Shown: positions 30,330-40,725 of the stretch, one piece after another
How positions within the stretch are numbered: the first letter of the stretch is position 1
Layout: each line of letters opens with the position of its first letter
Assembly (NCBI RefSeq): GCF_015767275.1
Contig: NZ_JADWMY010000003.1
Coordinates: forward strand, 1-64,000
Origin: Herbaspirillum sp. AP02
GTDB lineage: Bacteria; Pseudomonadota; Gammaproteobacteria; Burkholderiales; Burkholderiaceae_D
DNA: 64,000 nucleotides
Direction of reading: 5' to 3'
The notes under the pieces: model-generated
Told to the model about the DNA's origin: nothing
The model's input: only the letters and a program-made list of their open reading frames with translations
Databases searched by the model: none
Program-made: the position numbers and the translations under genes

Positions 30330-31280
30330 TCAGTGTCCGCCGCCCTCATCGACCCGGTGCGCGGACACGCATAGCAGGACGCTGGCCGTGACCAGTACCA
30401 TGGCCGCGATTTCCAGCAGGGTCGGCCAGCGCTGTTCCCACAGGAAGCCATACAGCAGCGCGAACAGGGTTTCGAACAGGATCATCTGGCCGATCATGGT
30501 CAGCGGCAGCAGCCGGCTGGCCTTGTTCCAGCAGGCATTGCCGAACAGCGAGGCAAAGATCGCCACCCCCGCCGACACGCCGATGAAGTGCCACCATTCA
30601 CTTTGTGGATGCGGTTGCAGCATGATCGTGAAGGCCGGTACTGCCACGAACAGCGACAACAGGCCGGTGACCACACCGATCAGCAGGTTCCAGTCATGCG
30701 CCGAGATCGCCTGCAGGCGCCCCAGCCAGCGGCTGTTGCCGACCGCGTAGGTGGTCCACGAGACCAGCGCGGCCAGCGCGCAGAAGAAGCCGATCAGGCC
30801 ATCCCCGAACCCACCAGTGCTGGCACCCACGGTGCCACTCCCCAGCGACTGCCACGCCACGCAGGCGATGCCTGCCAGGCCCAGCGCCAGGGACGGCACC
30901 AGCTTGCGCAGGGGCAGCGCACCGTGGCAACGGCTGCCGATGATGCTCACCGCCACCGGCAGGAAGCCGATCACCAGCGAGGTCATCGCCATGCCGCCCA
31001 GTTGCACGGCGCTGGCCAGGAACACGTAATACACCACATTGCCCAAGAGGCTCAGCCACACCAGGGCCCGCCATTCGGCGCGACCCAGATGGGGTAGCAG
31101 CTTGCGCAGGCGCGGTGCGATCAGCACGGCGGCGAACAGGCCATAGGCCAAATAGCGGCCGGCCGTCAGTTGCCAGGGCGAGAAGGCGCGGGTCAGTTCC
31201 GGCGCCAGGAAGACCAGGCCCCAGGCGGCGCCGGCCAGCGTGCCGTAGAAAATACCTTGCAGGATCGTGTTGGAACGCAT
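30330..31280 (-). CDS. DMT-superfamily (EamA) transporter
   Basis: A 316-residue integral membrane protein with ten predicted helices in two EamA-like halves (GTLAGAAWGLVFLAPELTR in the first helix, VSWTTYAVGNSRWLG in the sixth). Members of this superfamily export amino acids, metabolites or drugs, and the substrate is not predictable. The tandem 10-bp repeat at 31421 lies upstream. No operon partner is present. Confidence 0.88.
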   Translation of the reverse strand: MRSNTILQGIFYGTLAGAAWGLVFLAPELTRAFSPWQLTAGRYLAYGLFAAVLIAPRLRKLLPHLGRAEWRALVWLSLLGNVVYYVFLASAVQLGGMAMTSLVIGFLPVAVSIIGSRCHGALPLRKLVPSLALGLAGIACVAWQSLGSGTVGASTGGFGDGLIGFFCALAALVSWTTYAVGNSRWLGRLQAISAHDWNLLIGVVTGLLSLFVAVPAFTIMLQPHPQSEWWHFIGVSAGVAIFASLFGNACWNKASRLLPLTMIGQMILFETLFALLYGFLWEQRWPTLLEIAAMVLVTASVLLCVSAHRVDEGGGH

Positions 31281-31420
31281 GAATCAGGTGTGGTCGTGCC
31301 ACGACAGGTTTGCAGAGGCTGGCAGTATGCCGCAGTCGCTCAGGGCTGAATTGTTGTGGGCTACGGTTTTATTGTGCAGGACTGCGGACCCATGCATCCG
31401 CCTTGCGCCGAACGTGAAAG

Positions 31421-31457
31421 AACGGGCTAGAACGGGCTAGAACGGGCTAGAACGGGC
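31421..31457. repeat. 10-bp tandem repeat, 3.7 copies
   Basis: AACGGGCTAG occurs three times in tandem (31421-31450), followed by a partial fourth copy. It lies between the DMT transporter start and the terminator of the DUF4337 gene, and may be a slippage-prone tract. Confidence 0.9.
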
Positions 31458-31462
31458 GGGCG

Positions 31463-31492
31463 AAAATGCAAACGCCGGCACTCGGCCGGCGT
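31463..31492 (-). terminator. Terminator of the DUF4337 gene
   Basis: AACGCCGGC/GCCGGCGTT stem with a 5-base loop at 31471-31493. On the minus strand it is followed by TGCATTTTCG. It lies 25 bp beyond the DUF4337 stop. Confidence 0.7.
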
Positions 31493-31517
31493 TCGCTTGC
31501 AGGGGCAGGGGGCAGGC

Positions 31518-32078
31518 TCAGATCACCGTGCCGAACAGTCCCGCCCCGACAAAGGCCAGGGCCACCACGCCGATGCCCATGGACAGGTAGGCCAGCACCG
31601 CCACGCCGGTGATGATGGTGGCCGAGGCCAGCACGATGGCCACTTGCAGCATGCCGGCGGCCATTTCCATCTTCTCGTATTTTTCCATGTAGCCATGGGC
31701 CTCATGTTCGGCCTCGCGCGCCTTGTGCGCCAGTTCCTTCTTGCCTTCGCCGCTCTTCTCGTCGCTGTCGTAATGGGCGATGGCGTCGTCCAGCTTGGCG
31801 ATGGCCGAATTTACCCGTTCATCCTTGGGGTTGCCCAGCAGCGTCAACTGCTGCTTGGCCAGTTGCGCCGCATTGCCACGCACCGACTTGGCCTGGAAGA
31901 AGGACCACAGGTTGGCCGCTTCCTGATGCTTCAGGATGACCTCGGTCTGGTAGGACTTGGACATGGTTTCGGTGATCGCCAGCACCAGCGCCAGGATGGC
32001 GATGAGCAGGGCCAGCTTCTTGTTGCCGGAGGCATGGGCGTGCTCGGCGTGTTCCAGGTTTTCGGTGGCTTCCGTCAT
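31518..32078 (-). CDS. DUF4337-family membrane protein
   Basis: A 186-residue protein of the uncharacterised DUF4337 family. It has a short acidic/His N-terminus, one transmembrane helix (~20-40), a helical charged middle (~45-130), and two closely spaced C-terminal helices (GMLQVAIVLASATIITGVAV, then LSMGIGVVALAFVGAGLFG). ATG at 32078 begins MTEATENLEH; the longer in-frame version is not family-like. The function is unknown. It is transcribed away from katG. Confidence 0.82.
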   Translation of the reverse strand: MTEATENLEHAEHAHASGNKKLALLIAILALVLAITETMSKSYQTEVILKHQEAANLWSFFQAKSVRGNAAQLAKQQLTLLGNPKDERVNSAIAKLDDAIAHYDSDEKSGEGKKELAHKAREAEHEAHGYMEKYEKMEMAAGMLQVAIVLASATIITGVAVLAYLSMGIGVVALAFVGAGLFGTVI

Positions 32079-34908
<2,830 letters not shown>

Positions 34909-34956
34909 GACCGATGGCTGCCTTCGCCGGCAGCTGCAGCGCAAGGTAGCAAGATT

Positions 34957-34984
34957 GGCGGGCCGCAGGGCCCGCCATTTTTTT
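34957..34984 (+). terminator. katG terminator
   Basis: TGGCGGGCC/GGCCCGCCA stem with seven T's, about 50 bp after the katG stop. Confidence 0.92.
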
Positions 34985-35080
34985 GCCCGCCCGCTGACAC
35001 GATGATGCCGATGTCATGGCGTCGCCATGTGCGAGGACTATAGTGGCGGACTGAATTTTCCTTCATGAACGAGGCGCACC

Positions 35081-35659
35081 ATGGCCCTGAGCCTGGATGA
35101 CATCGCCCTGCTGTTCGCACGGCATGGGCACACCCAATACACCGGCGAGCCGGTCACGCAACTGGAGCATGCGCTGCAATGCGCACTGCTGGCCGAGCAG
35201 GAGGGCGCTGGCCACAGCCTGATCGTGGCCAGCCTGCTGCACGATCTCGGTCACATGCTGGAAGACCTGGGCCAGACCCCGACCCTGGCGGGCATCGATG
35301 ACCTGCACCAGTACCGCATCCTGCCTTTCCTGCGGGGCGTGTTCAACGACGCCGTGCTGGCACCGATCGCGCTGCATGTGGATGCCAAGCGCTACCTGTG
35401 CGCCACTGATGCCACCTATTTCTCGACCCTGTCGGCCGATTCCGTGCGTAGCCTGCAACTGCAGGGCGGGGTCTTCGATGTGGAACAGGCGGCCGCCTTC
35501 ATCGACCGCCCGCATGCGGTCGACGCGGTGCGGTTGCGGCGCTGGGATGACCGCGCCAAGAGCGCCGGGATGGCCACGCCCGATTTTGCGCATTTCGCAC
35601 GCTACTTCGATCAATGTCTGGTCGCGCCCGGTGCCGGGCAGGATGCTCAGGCCAGGTAG
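35081..35659 (+). CDS. PhnZ-like HD-domain oxygenase (orphan)
   Basis: A 192-residue HD-domain protein closest in pattern to PhnZ, the mixed-valent di-iron oxygenase that cleaves 2-amino-1-hydroxyethylphosphonate. Residues corresponding in order and spacing to PhnZ iron and substrate residues are Tyr20, Glu23 and His30 (YTGEPVTQLEH), His54-Asp55 and His58 (HDLGH), His76, His99 and Lys103 (LHVDAKRY), and Asp156/157 (RWDD). No PhnY hydroxylase or transporter gene is nearby. Its 3' end overlaps the convergent araC-type gene by 13 bp. An inositol oxygenase-like or other HD role is the alternative. Confidence 0.78.
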   Translation: MALSLDDIALLFARHGHTQYTGEPVTQLEHALQCALLAEQEGAGHSLIVASLLHDLGHMLEDLGQTPTLAGIDDLHQYRILPFLRGVFNDAVLAPIALHVDAKRYLCATDATYFSTLSADSVRSLQLQGGVFDVEQAAAFIDRPHAVDAVRLRRWDDRAKSAGMATPDFAHFARYFDQCLVAPGAGQDAQAR

Positions 35660-36429
35660 CTCTTGCGGTAAGCCGAGGGTGTAGTGCCGCGTAGCTTGCG
35701 CATGGCGTGCGTCATCGCACTCTGGTCGCCATAGCCGCAACGCTGGGCAATGAGCGCCAGCGGCAGGGCACTGGTGCGCAGCAAATGGCAAGCCTGCGCC
35801 ATGCGTACTTCGGCCAGCCAGGCGCGGGGAGAACTAGCCAGTTCCTGCTGGAACCATTCATGCAGGCGACTGGGGCTGATGGCAGCCAGCGCGGCCATGT
35901 CAGCCACCGTCCAGGGGTGTGCGACCTGCGCCTCGACCCGGGCCAGCATGCGATGCAGGCGCGATTTCGCTTGCGGAGGATGTTGCGCCAGCGTGTCCAG
36001 CAACAGCGGCACCCAGTGCTGCAGGCGCGCGCCGGAGGGGCTCTGGCTGTGGGTTAGCGACAGCGCCATGAATTCCACCAGCTTGCCGGCCGCCGCCGTC
36101 AGCGCCACGAAGGGCGTGCGCGCCAGGCTGTCCAGCTGCAGGTTGCTCATGGTGCTGGGTGCCAGATCCAGCACCAGCGCCCGGTTGGCGCCGCCGGCGC
36201 AGGTCGCGTGGGCGGCACCGGCTTCCACGAAGGCGGCCGTGACGCTGTCGGCGCAGCCCTGGCGGCCGCCGATGTCCAGTTCCAATCGGCCGGCGAGCGG
36301 CAGCACCAGTTGCGGGAAATCATGGCGATGCGCCAGCGACTCGTCGCGGTAGCTGCGCAGGTGGAGTTGGGTGTCCAAGATGGGGGAGAGTGAGGCGCTG
36401 CCGGGCGGTGTCACCATCGATGGCGACAC
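35647..36429 (-). CDS. AraC-family transcriptional regulator
   Basis: A 260-residue regulator with an N-terminal cupin-like sensing domain (RHDFPQLVLPLAGRLELDI) and a C-terminal double helix-turn-helix (~160-260: WTVADMAALAAISPSRLHEW, then PLALIAQRCGYGDQSAMTHA). GTG at 36429 or ATG at 36417 could be the start; neither has a clear ribosome binding site. It lies just downstream of 3-hydroxybutyrate dehydrogenase on the same strand, so it may belong to that transcript. The inducer is unknown. Confidence 0.9.
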   Translation of the reverse strand: MSPSMVTPPGSASLSPILDTQLHLRSYRDESLAHRHDFPQLVLPLAGRLELDIGGRQGCADSVTAAFVEAGAAHATCAGGANRALVLDLAPSTMSNLQLDSLARTPFVALTAAAGKLVEFMALSLTHSQSPSGARLQHWVPLLLDTLAQHPPQAKSRLHRMLARVEAQVAHPWTVADMAALAAISPSRLHEWFQQELASSPRAWLAEVRMAQACHLLRTSALPLALIAQRCGYGDQSAMTHAMRKLRGTTPSAYRKSYLA

Positions 36430-36441
36430 CGCATGTCAGGC

Positions 36442-37224
36442 TTACTGCATGTGCCAGCCGTGGCTGACCACCACCGACTGGCCGGTCAGCGCATTGGTCG
36501 GGAAGGCCGCCAGGAAGACTGCGGTCTGGGCCACGTCCTGGGTGGTGGTGAATTCACCATCGACGGTGTCCTTGAGCATGACCTTCTTGATGACCTCATC
36601 TTCGCTGATGCCCAATTCCTTGGCCTGCTCGGGAATCTGCTTTTCCACCAGCGGCGTGCGCACGAAGCCGGGGCAGATGACGTTGGTGCGGATCTTGTCC
36701 TTGGCGCCTTCCTTGGCCACCGTCTTGGCCAGGCCCAGCAGGCCGTGCTTGGCCGTCACGTAGGGCGCCTTCAGCGGCGAAGCCAGGTGCGAGTGCACCG
36801 AACCCATGTAGATGATGGCGCCGCCGCGACCCTGCTTGATCATCGCCTTCATGGCCGCGCGCGTGGTCAGGAAGGCGCCGTCCAGGTGGATCGCCAGCAT
36901 CTTGCGCCAGTTCTCCAGCGACAGTTCGGCCACCGGGCTGATGATCTGGATGCCGGCATTGCTGATCATGATGTCCAGGCCGCCGTAGGTATTGACCGCA
37001 TCGGCCACGCCCTTGTCGACCTGGGTCTCGTCGGTCACGTTCATGGCTACGGCCATGGCGGTGCCGCCGTTCTTGACGATTTCTTCCGCCGTCGCCTTGG
37101 CCGCTTCCAGGGCCAGATCGGCGATGACCACCTTGGCGCCCTGCTTGGCGTATTCGACCGCGATCTCCTTGCCGATGCCGCTGGCCGAACCGGTGATGAG
37201 AGCGACTTTATCCTTGAGTAGCAT
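36442..37224 (-). CDS. bdhA: 3-Hydroxybutyrate dehydrogenase
   Basis: A 260-residue SDR enzyme that oxidises D-3-hydroxybutyrate to acetoacetate with NAD, a step of polyhydroxybutyrate turnover. It starts [20 protein letters not shown] at 37224 behind AAGGAAG. The catalytic region is [24 protein letters not shown], and the C-terminus [17 protein letters not shown] is typical of bacterial HBDH. The AraC-type gene follows 12 bp later on the same strand. Confidence 0.92.
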   Translation of the reverse strand: MLLKDKVALITGSASGIGKEIAVEYAKQGAKVVIADLALEAAKATAEEIVKNGGTAMAVAMNVTDETQVDKGVADAVNTYGGLDIMISNAGIQIISPVAELSLENWRKMLAIHLDGAFLTTRAAMKAMIKQGRGGAIIYMGSVHSHLASPLKAPYVTAKHGLLGLAKTVAKEGAKDKIRTNVICPGFVRTPLVEKQIPEQAKELGISEDEVIKKVMLKDTVDGEFTTTQDVAQTAVFLAAFPTNALTGQSVVVSHGWHMQ

Positions 37225-37721
37225 GATCTTCCTTATGTTTCGAGTTGACGGAGTTTGCAAAGCCTGACCGCCGTTGCCATCGGCGCCGGTTGCCCGGTTG
37301 TCCTGTTGCGCGCGATCAACGCTGGCGGTCATCAATCCATGGTTTCGATGAACGTTTCATCGAAAGATTCCTCGGGGTGGTACCCCGTTTCCTTACCCTC
37401 GCGCGTGTGTCTTGCCCCGATCCCGGAGGTCTCCCGGCGACACTTTGTCACGCCATTGTAACGCTGGCGCGACTCTTGTTGCTGCCCTGCCAAAACCGCC
37501 GCAGAGGTCATGTGGGTGAAACAATCGCTGGTTAGTCTGTGCAGCGTTATCCCGGGGATATCGGCTGATTCTCGAAATTCGACAATAGATGTTTCGATTT
37601 CATTCTGGAACAGCCGCTCTTTTGAGTGGGTAGTGGAATGGATTCAGGTGCGGCCCTTTATTTTTGCCGGTTACTCCTGACCGCCCAACGCCCCCTCACC
37701 CATCACCATAAAGGACAATGC
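37225..37721. other. 497-bp divergent gap between bdhA and the olsB-like gene
   Basis: No gene is visible. The only structured element I see is the 7-4-7 direct repeat at 37445-37462, described separately as a possible PHO box. TTACAATGG on the minus strand overlaps it and could be the bdhA -10 element. Confidence 0.5.
37445..37462 (+). promoter_or_regulatory. Possible PHO box upstream of the lipid operon
   Basis: TTGTCAC, four bases, then TTGTAAC: two 7-bp direct repeats with the spacing of a PHO box (consensus CTGTCAT-N4-CTGTCAY), each matching about 5 of 7 positions. It is 260 bp before the olsB-like start and lacks an obvious -10, so the evidence is modest. Confidence 0.35.
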
Positions 37722-38489
37722 ATGAGACTGCTTACCATTCCTGCCGATGCCAATCCGAGCTTTGCCAAGCTGAACCTGAGCCTGGCGACCACTCCGGAAG
37801 AAGTGCGCGAAGTACAGCGCCTGCGCTACAAGGTCTTCATCGAAGCGATGAACCTGTCGGCCCTGGCCAACCCCGACGGCCTGGACAAGGATGAGTTCGA
37901 CGACTACTGCGACCACCTGATCGTGCGCGACAGCAAGACTCTCTCCGTGGTCGGCACCTATCGCGTACTGAGCCCGCACGGCGCCCGCCGCATGGGCAAG
38001 TTCTACTCGGAACAGGAATTCGATCTCTCTCGCCTGGACAACATCCGTGGCGTCATCGCCGAAGCCGGCCGCGCCTGCATCCACCCGGACTACCGCAGCG
38101 GCGGCGTGATCATGATGCTGTGGGCCGGCCTGGCCGCCTACATGCGCAAGGAGCGCTGCGAATACCTGATGGGCTGCGCCAGCGTCAGCCTGGCCGATGG
38201 TGGCCACAATGCCGCCGCCCTGTATCACGCCTTCCGTGAAAAGAACCTGGCACCGCCCGACTACCGCGTCGCGCCGCTGCTGCCCTTCCCGCTGGAAGAC
38301 CGCGAAGCCGGCATCGAACCGCAGATCCCGCCGCTGTTGCGCGGCTACCTGCGCAGCGGCGCCTGGGTCTGCGGTGAACCGGCCTGGGACCCTGATTTCC
38401 ACTCGGCTGATTTCTTCCTGCTGCTGCCCTTGTCCAAGCTCGACAGCCGCTACGCCCGCCACTATCTGAAAGACTCGAGGGCCGCATGA
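37722..38489 (+). CDS. olsB: OlsB-like ornithine N-acyltransferase (GNAT fold)
   Basis: A 255-residue acyltransferase of the OlsB/hemolysin-like family, which forms lyso-ornithine lipid from ornithine and 3-hydroxyacyl-ACP. It shows LRYKVFIEAMNL near residue 40, DDYCDHLIVRD, VGTYRVLSPHGARRMG and AEAGRACIHPDYRSGGVIMM, all family features. ATG at 37722 follows AAAGGA. No olsA is adjacent. It overlaps the next gene by ATGA, forming an operon with a metallophosphoesterase and a glycosyltransferase. An autoinducer synthase-like acyltransferase is the remote alternative. Confidence 0.82.
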   Translation: MRLLTIPADANPSFAKLNLSLATTPEEVREVQRLRYKVFIEAMNLSALANPDGLDKDEFDDYCDHLIVRDSKTLSVVGTYRVLSPHGARRMGKFYSEQEFDLSRLDNIRGVIAEAGRACIHPDYRSGGVIMMLWAGLAAYMRKERCEYLMGCASVSLADGGHNAAALYHAFREKNLAPPDYRVAPLLPFPLEDREAGIEPQIPPLLRGYLRSGAWVCGEPAWDPDFHSADFFLLLPLSKLDSRYARHYLKDSRAA

Positions 38490-39376
38490 AACCACGCGAA
38501 CAGTTCATGGAAAAAGCCCAGGGGCTGTTCGCCGACCTGGGGCCTGAGCACGATGCCGGCGACGACGACGCACGACGCGATCCGCTGCGCTTTCGCACCA
38601 TCTGGATTTCCGACATCCATCTGGGCACCACCGGTTGCCAGGCCGAGCGCCTGCTGGAATTCCTGCGCGCCACCGAGTCCGACACCCTCTACCTGGTGGG
38701 TGACATCATCGACGGCTGGCAGCTCAAACGTCGCTGGTACTGGGACCAGAGCCACAACAACGTGGTACAGACGGTGCTCAAGAAAGCCAAGAAGGGCACC
38801 AACGTCATCTTCGTTCCCGGCAACCATGACGAAGTGATCCGCCAGTTCATCGACCTCGATTTCGGCGGCATCAAGATCCGTGACGAACTGGTGCACGTCA
38901 CCGCCGAGGGCAAACGCATGCTGGTGCTGCACGGTGACCGCTTTGATGGCGTCATCGCCTGCGCCAAGTGGCTGGCCTATGTGGGTGATTCGCTCTACAC
39001 CATGATCCTCAAGTTCAACCAGTGGTTCAACAGCTGGCGCGCCCGCGCCGGCCTGCCTTACTGGTCGCTGTCGCAATACCTCAAGTCCAAGGTCAAGAAC
39101 GCGGTGAATTACATCACCTCCTTTGAGGATGCACTGGCCGATGAGGCCAAGAAGCGGGGTCTGGACGGCGTCATCTGCGGCCACATCCACAAGCCCGAGA
39201 TTCGCGACATCGGTGGTGTCGTCTACTGCAACGACGGCGACTGGGTCGAGAGTCTCTCGGCGCTGGTGGAAGACCCCGACGGCGCGCTGCGCTTGGTGAC
39301 CTGGCAGGAAATCATGCAGCTCAAGCGCGCCGGCAAGGAAGCCCGCATGGCCGCACGCGAACTGGCGACGGCCTGA
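38486..39376 (+). CDS. Metallophosphoesterase, PlcP/LpxH-like
   Basis: A 296-residue calcineurin-like phosphoesterase with all metal motifs: ISDIHLG, GDIIDGW, PGNHDE, LHGDRFD and GHIHKPEI. The family includes LpxH (UDP-2,3-diacylglucosamine pyrophosphatase) and PlcP, the phospholipase C that strips head groups from phospholipids during phosphate starvation. The operon partners, an OlsB-like acyltransferase before it (ATGA overlap) and a GT4 glycosyltransferase 44 bp after it, favour a PlcP-type role. That is an inference; motifs alone cannot separate the two. Confidence 0.85.
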   Translation: MKPREQFMEKAQGLFADLGPEHDAGDDDARRDPLRFRTIWISDIHLGTTGCQAERLLEFLRATESDTLYLVGDIIDGWQLKRRWYWDQSHNNVVQTVLKKAKKGTNVIFVPGNHDEVIRQFIDLDFGGIKIRDELVHVTAEGKRMLVLHGDRFDGVIACAKWLAYVGDSLYTMILKFNQWFNSWRARAGLPYWSLSQYLKSKVKNAVNYITSFEDALADEAKKRGLDGVICGHIHKPEIRDIGGVVYCNDGDWVESLSALVEDPDGALRLVTWQEIMQLKRAGKEARMAARELATA

Positions 39377-39420
39377 GGCATCGAGCCGGCTCCTGAAGTA
39401 TCAAATTATTTATACGATTT

Positions 39421-40470
39421 ATGCGCATTGCCATCATTAGCGACGCCGGCGAACCCCAGGTCAACGGGGTCGTCAATACCCTGCGCTCCACCGTGCGCTG
39501 CCTGCGCAGCTCCGGTCATGAAGTGCTGCTGCTGTCGCCGCGCGACTTCCGCACCTTCGCCTGCCCGACCTATCCCGAAATCCGCCTGGCCTACCAGCCC
39601 TACACCCGCATCGCCGCCGCCCTGGAGGGTTTCCAGCCTGACTGCATCCACATCGCCACCGAAGGGCCGATGGGGCTGGCGGCGCGTCGCTACTGCTTGC
39701 GTCACAAGCTCAATTTCACTACGGCCTACCATACCCGTTTCCCGGAATACCTGGCCGCCCGCAAGCTCTTGCCCAAGGCCATCACCTATCGTCTTTTGCG
39801 CTGGTTCCATGGGCGTTCCGAAGCCATCATGGTACCGACCCCGGCGATGAAGACCGCGTTGCAGGAGCAGGGCTTCCGCAACGTGGTGCTATGGGGACGC
39901 GGCGTGGATACCGAACACTTCCGCCCGGCGGTGGAGGACCACGCCTGCATCGAGCGCCCGCTGTTCCTCTACGTGGGCCGGGTGGCGGTGGAAAAGAATA
40001 TCGAAGCCTTCCTCAAGCTCGATCTGCCCGGCACCAAGTGGGTGGTGGGCGATGGCCCGCAGCTGGAAGAACTGAGCGCCCGCTATCCGCAGGTGCGCTT
40101 CCTCGGCGCCAAGGGCCATGCGGAATTGCCGGCTTACTACAACTGCGCCGACGTCTTCGTCTTCCCCAGCAAGACCGATACCTTTGGCCTGGTGTTGCTG
40201 GAAGCCATGGCCTGCGGCATCCCGGTGGCCGCCTATCCTGTCGAGGGCCCGATCGACGTGGTCGACAACGGCGTCTCCGGCATCCTGCGCCAGGATCTCA
40301 AGCAAGCCTGCCTGCAGGCACTGAAGCTGGACCATGAAGCTGTGCGCGCCCATGCTGCCAGCCGGTCGTGGGAGTCCGCCACCCAGCAATTCCTGCAGCA
40401 TCTGCACCTGGCGCATCGCCCGGCCCCGGACAAGGCTGCGGCCATCAAGCCGGTGGGCGAGACGCGCTGA
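39421..40470 (+). CDS. GT4-family glycosyltransferase
   Basis: A 349-residue GT-B fold glycosyltransferase of family 4. The N-terminal domain has SDAGEPQVNGVVNTLRSTV and HIATEGPMGLAARRY; the C-terminal nucleotide-sugar domain has YVGRVAVEKNIEAFL and the EX7E-like SKTDTFGLVLLEAMACGIPV. It resembles diacylglycerol and phosphatidylinositol glycosyltransferases. Third gene of the operon, it could glycosylate the diacylglycerol released by the preceding phosphoesterase. The acceptor is not proven. Confidence 0.88.
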   Translation: MRIAIISDAGEPQVNGVVNTLRSTVRCLRSSGHEVLLLSPRDFRTFACPTYPEIRLAYQPYTRIAAALEGFQPDCIHIATEGPMGLAARRYCLRHKLNFTTAYHTRFPEYLAARKLLPKAITYRLLRWFHGRSEAIMVPTPAMKTALQEQGFRNVVLWGRGVDTEHFRPAVEDHACIERPLFLYVGRVAVEKNIEAFLKLDLPGTKWVVGDGPQLEELSARYPQVRFLGAKGHAELPAYYNCADVFVFPSKTDTFGLVLLEAMACGIPVAAYPVEGPIDVVDNGVSGILRQDLKQACLQALKLDHEAVRAHAASRSWESATQQFLQHLHLAHRPAPDKAAAIKPVGETR

Positions 40471-40725
40471 TCCGCTGCCACGCCGGCAGGGCCGCGTGGC
40501 ATCTTCCTTCCTGTTCCCGATTTTGCATCTTCCGATTTGCGCCGACCTGTGCGCCGGCTTGCGCAAGCTTTGCGGCTGCGCGGGCATTTCTGCGCTCTTG
40601 GAATGGAATTTGCTAAATCTCAAAAGTCCAGAGCACAACTGGACTTACAGTTACGTCCGCCGCCGCCGAGACCAGCGCTGGTGTCAGCGACGGCAACATG
40701 GGAAGACAACAAGAGGAGGGGAGAG

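Noticed and set aside
31421..31457. CRISPR-like array
   Set aside because: The 10-bp repeats are directly adjacent with no spacers, so this is a simple tandem repeat.
35011..35028. PHO box before the PhnZ-like gene
   Set aside because: The first repeat is good but the second matches only 4 of 7, and the sequence is better explained as a CATGGCG-T-CGCCATG palindrome; not listed as a feature.
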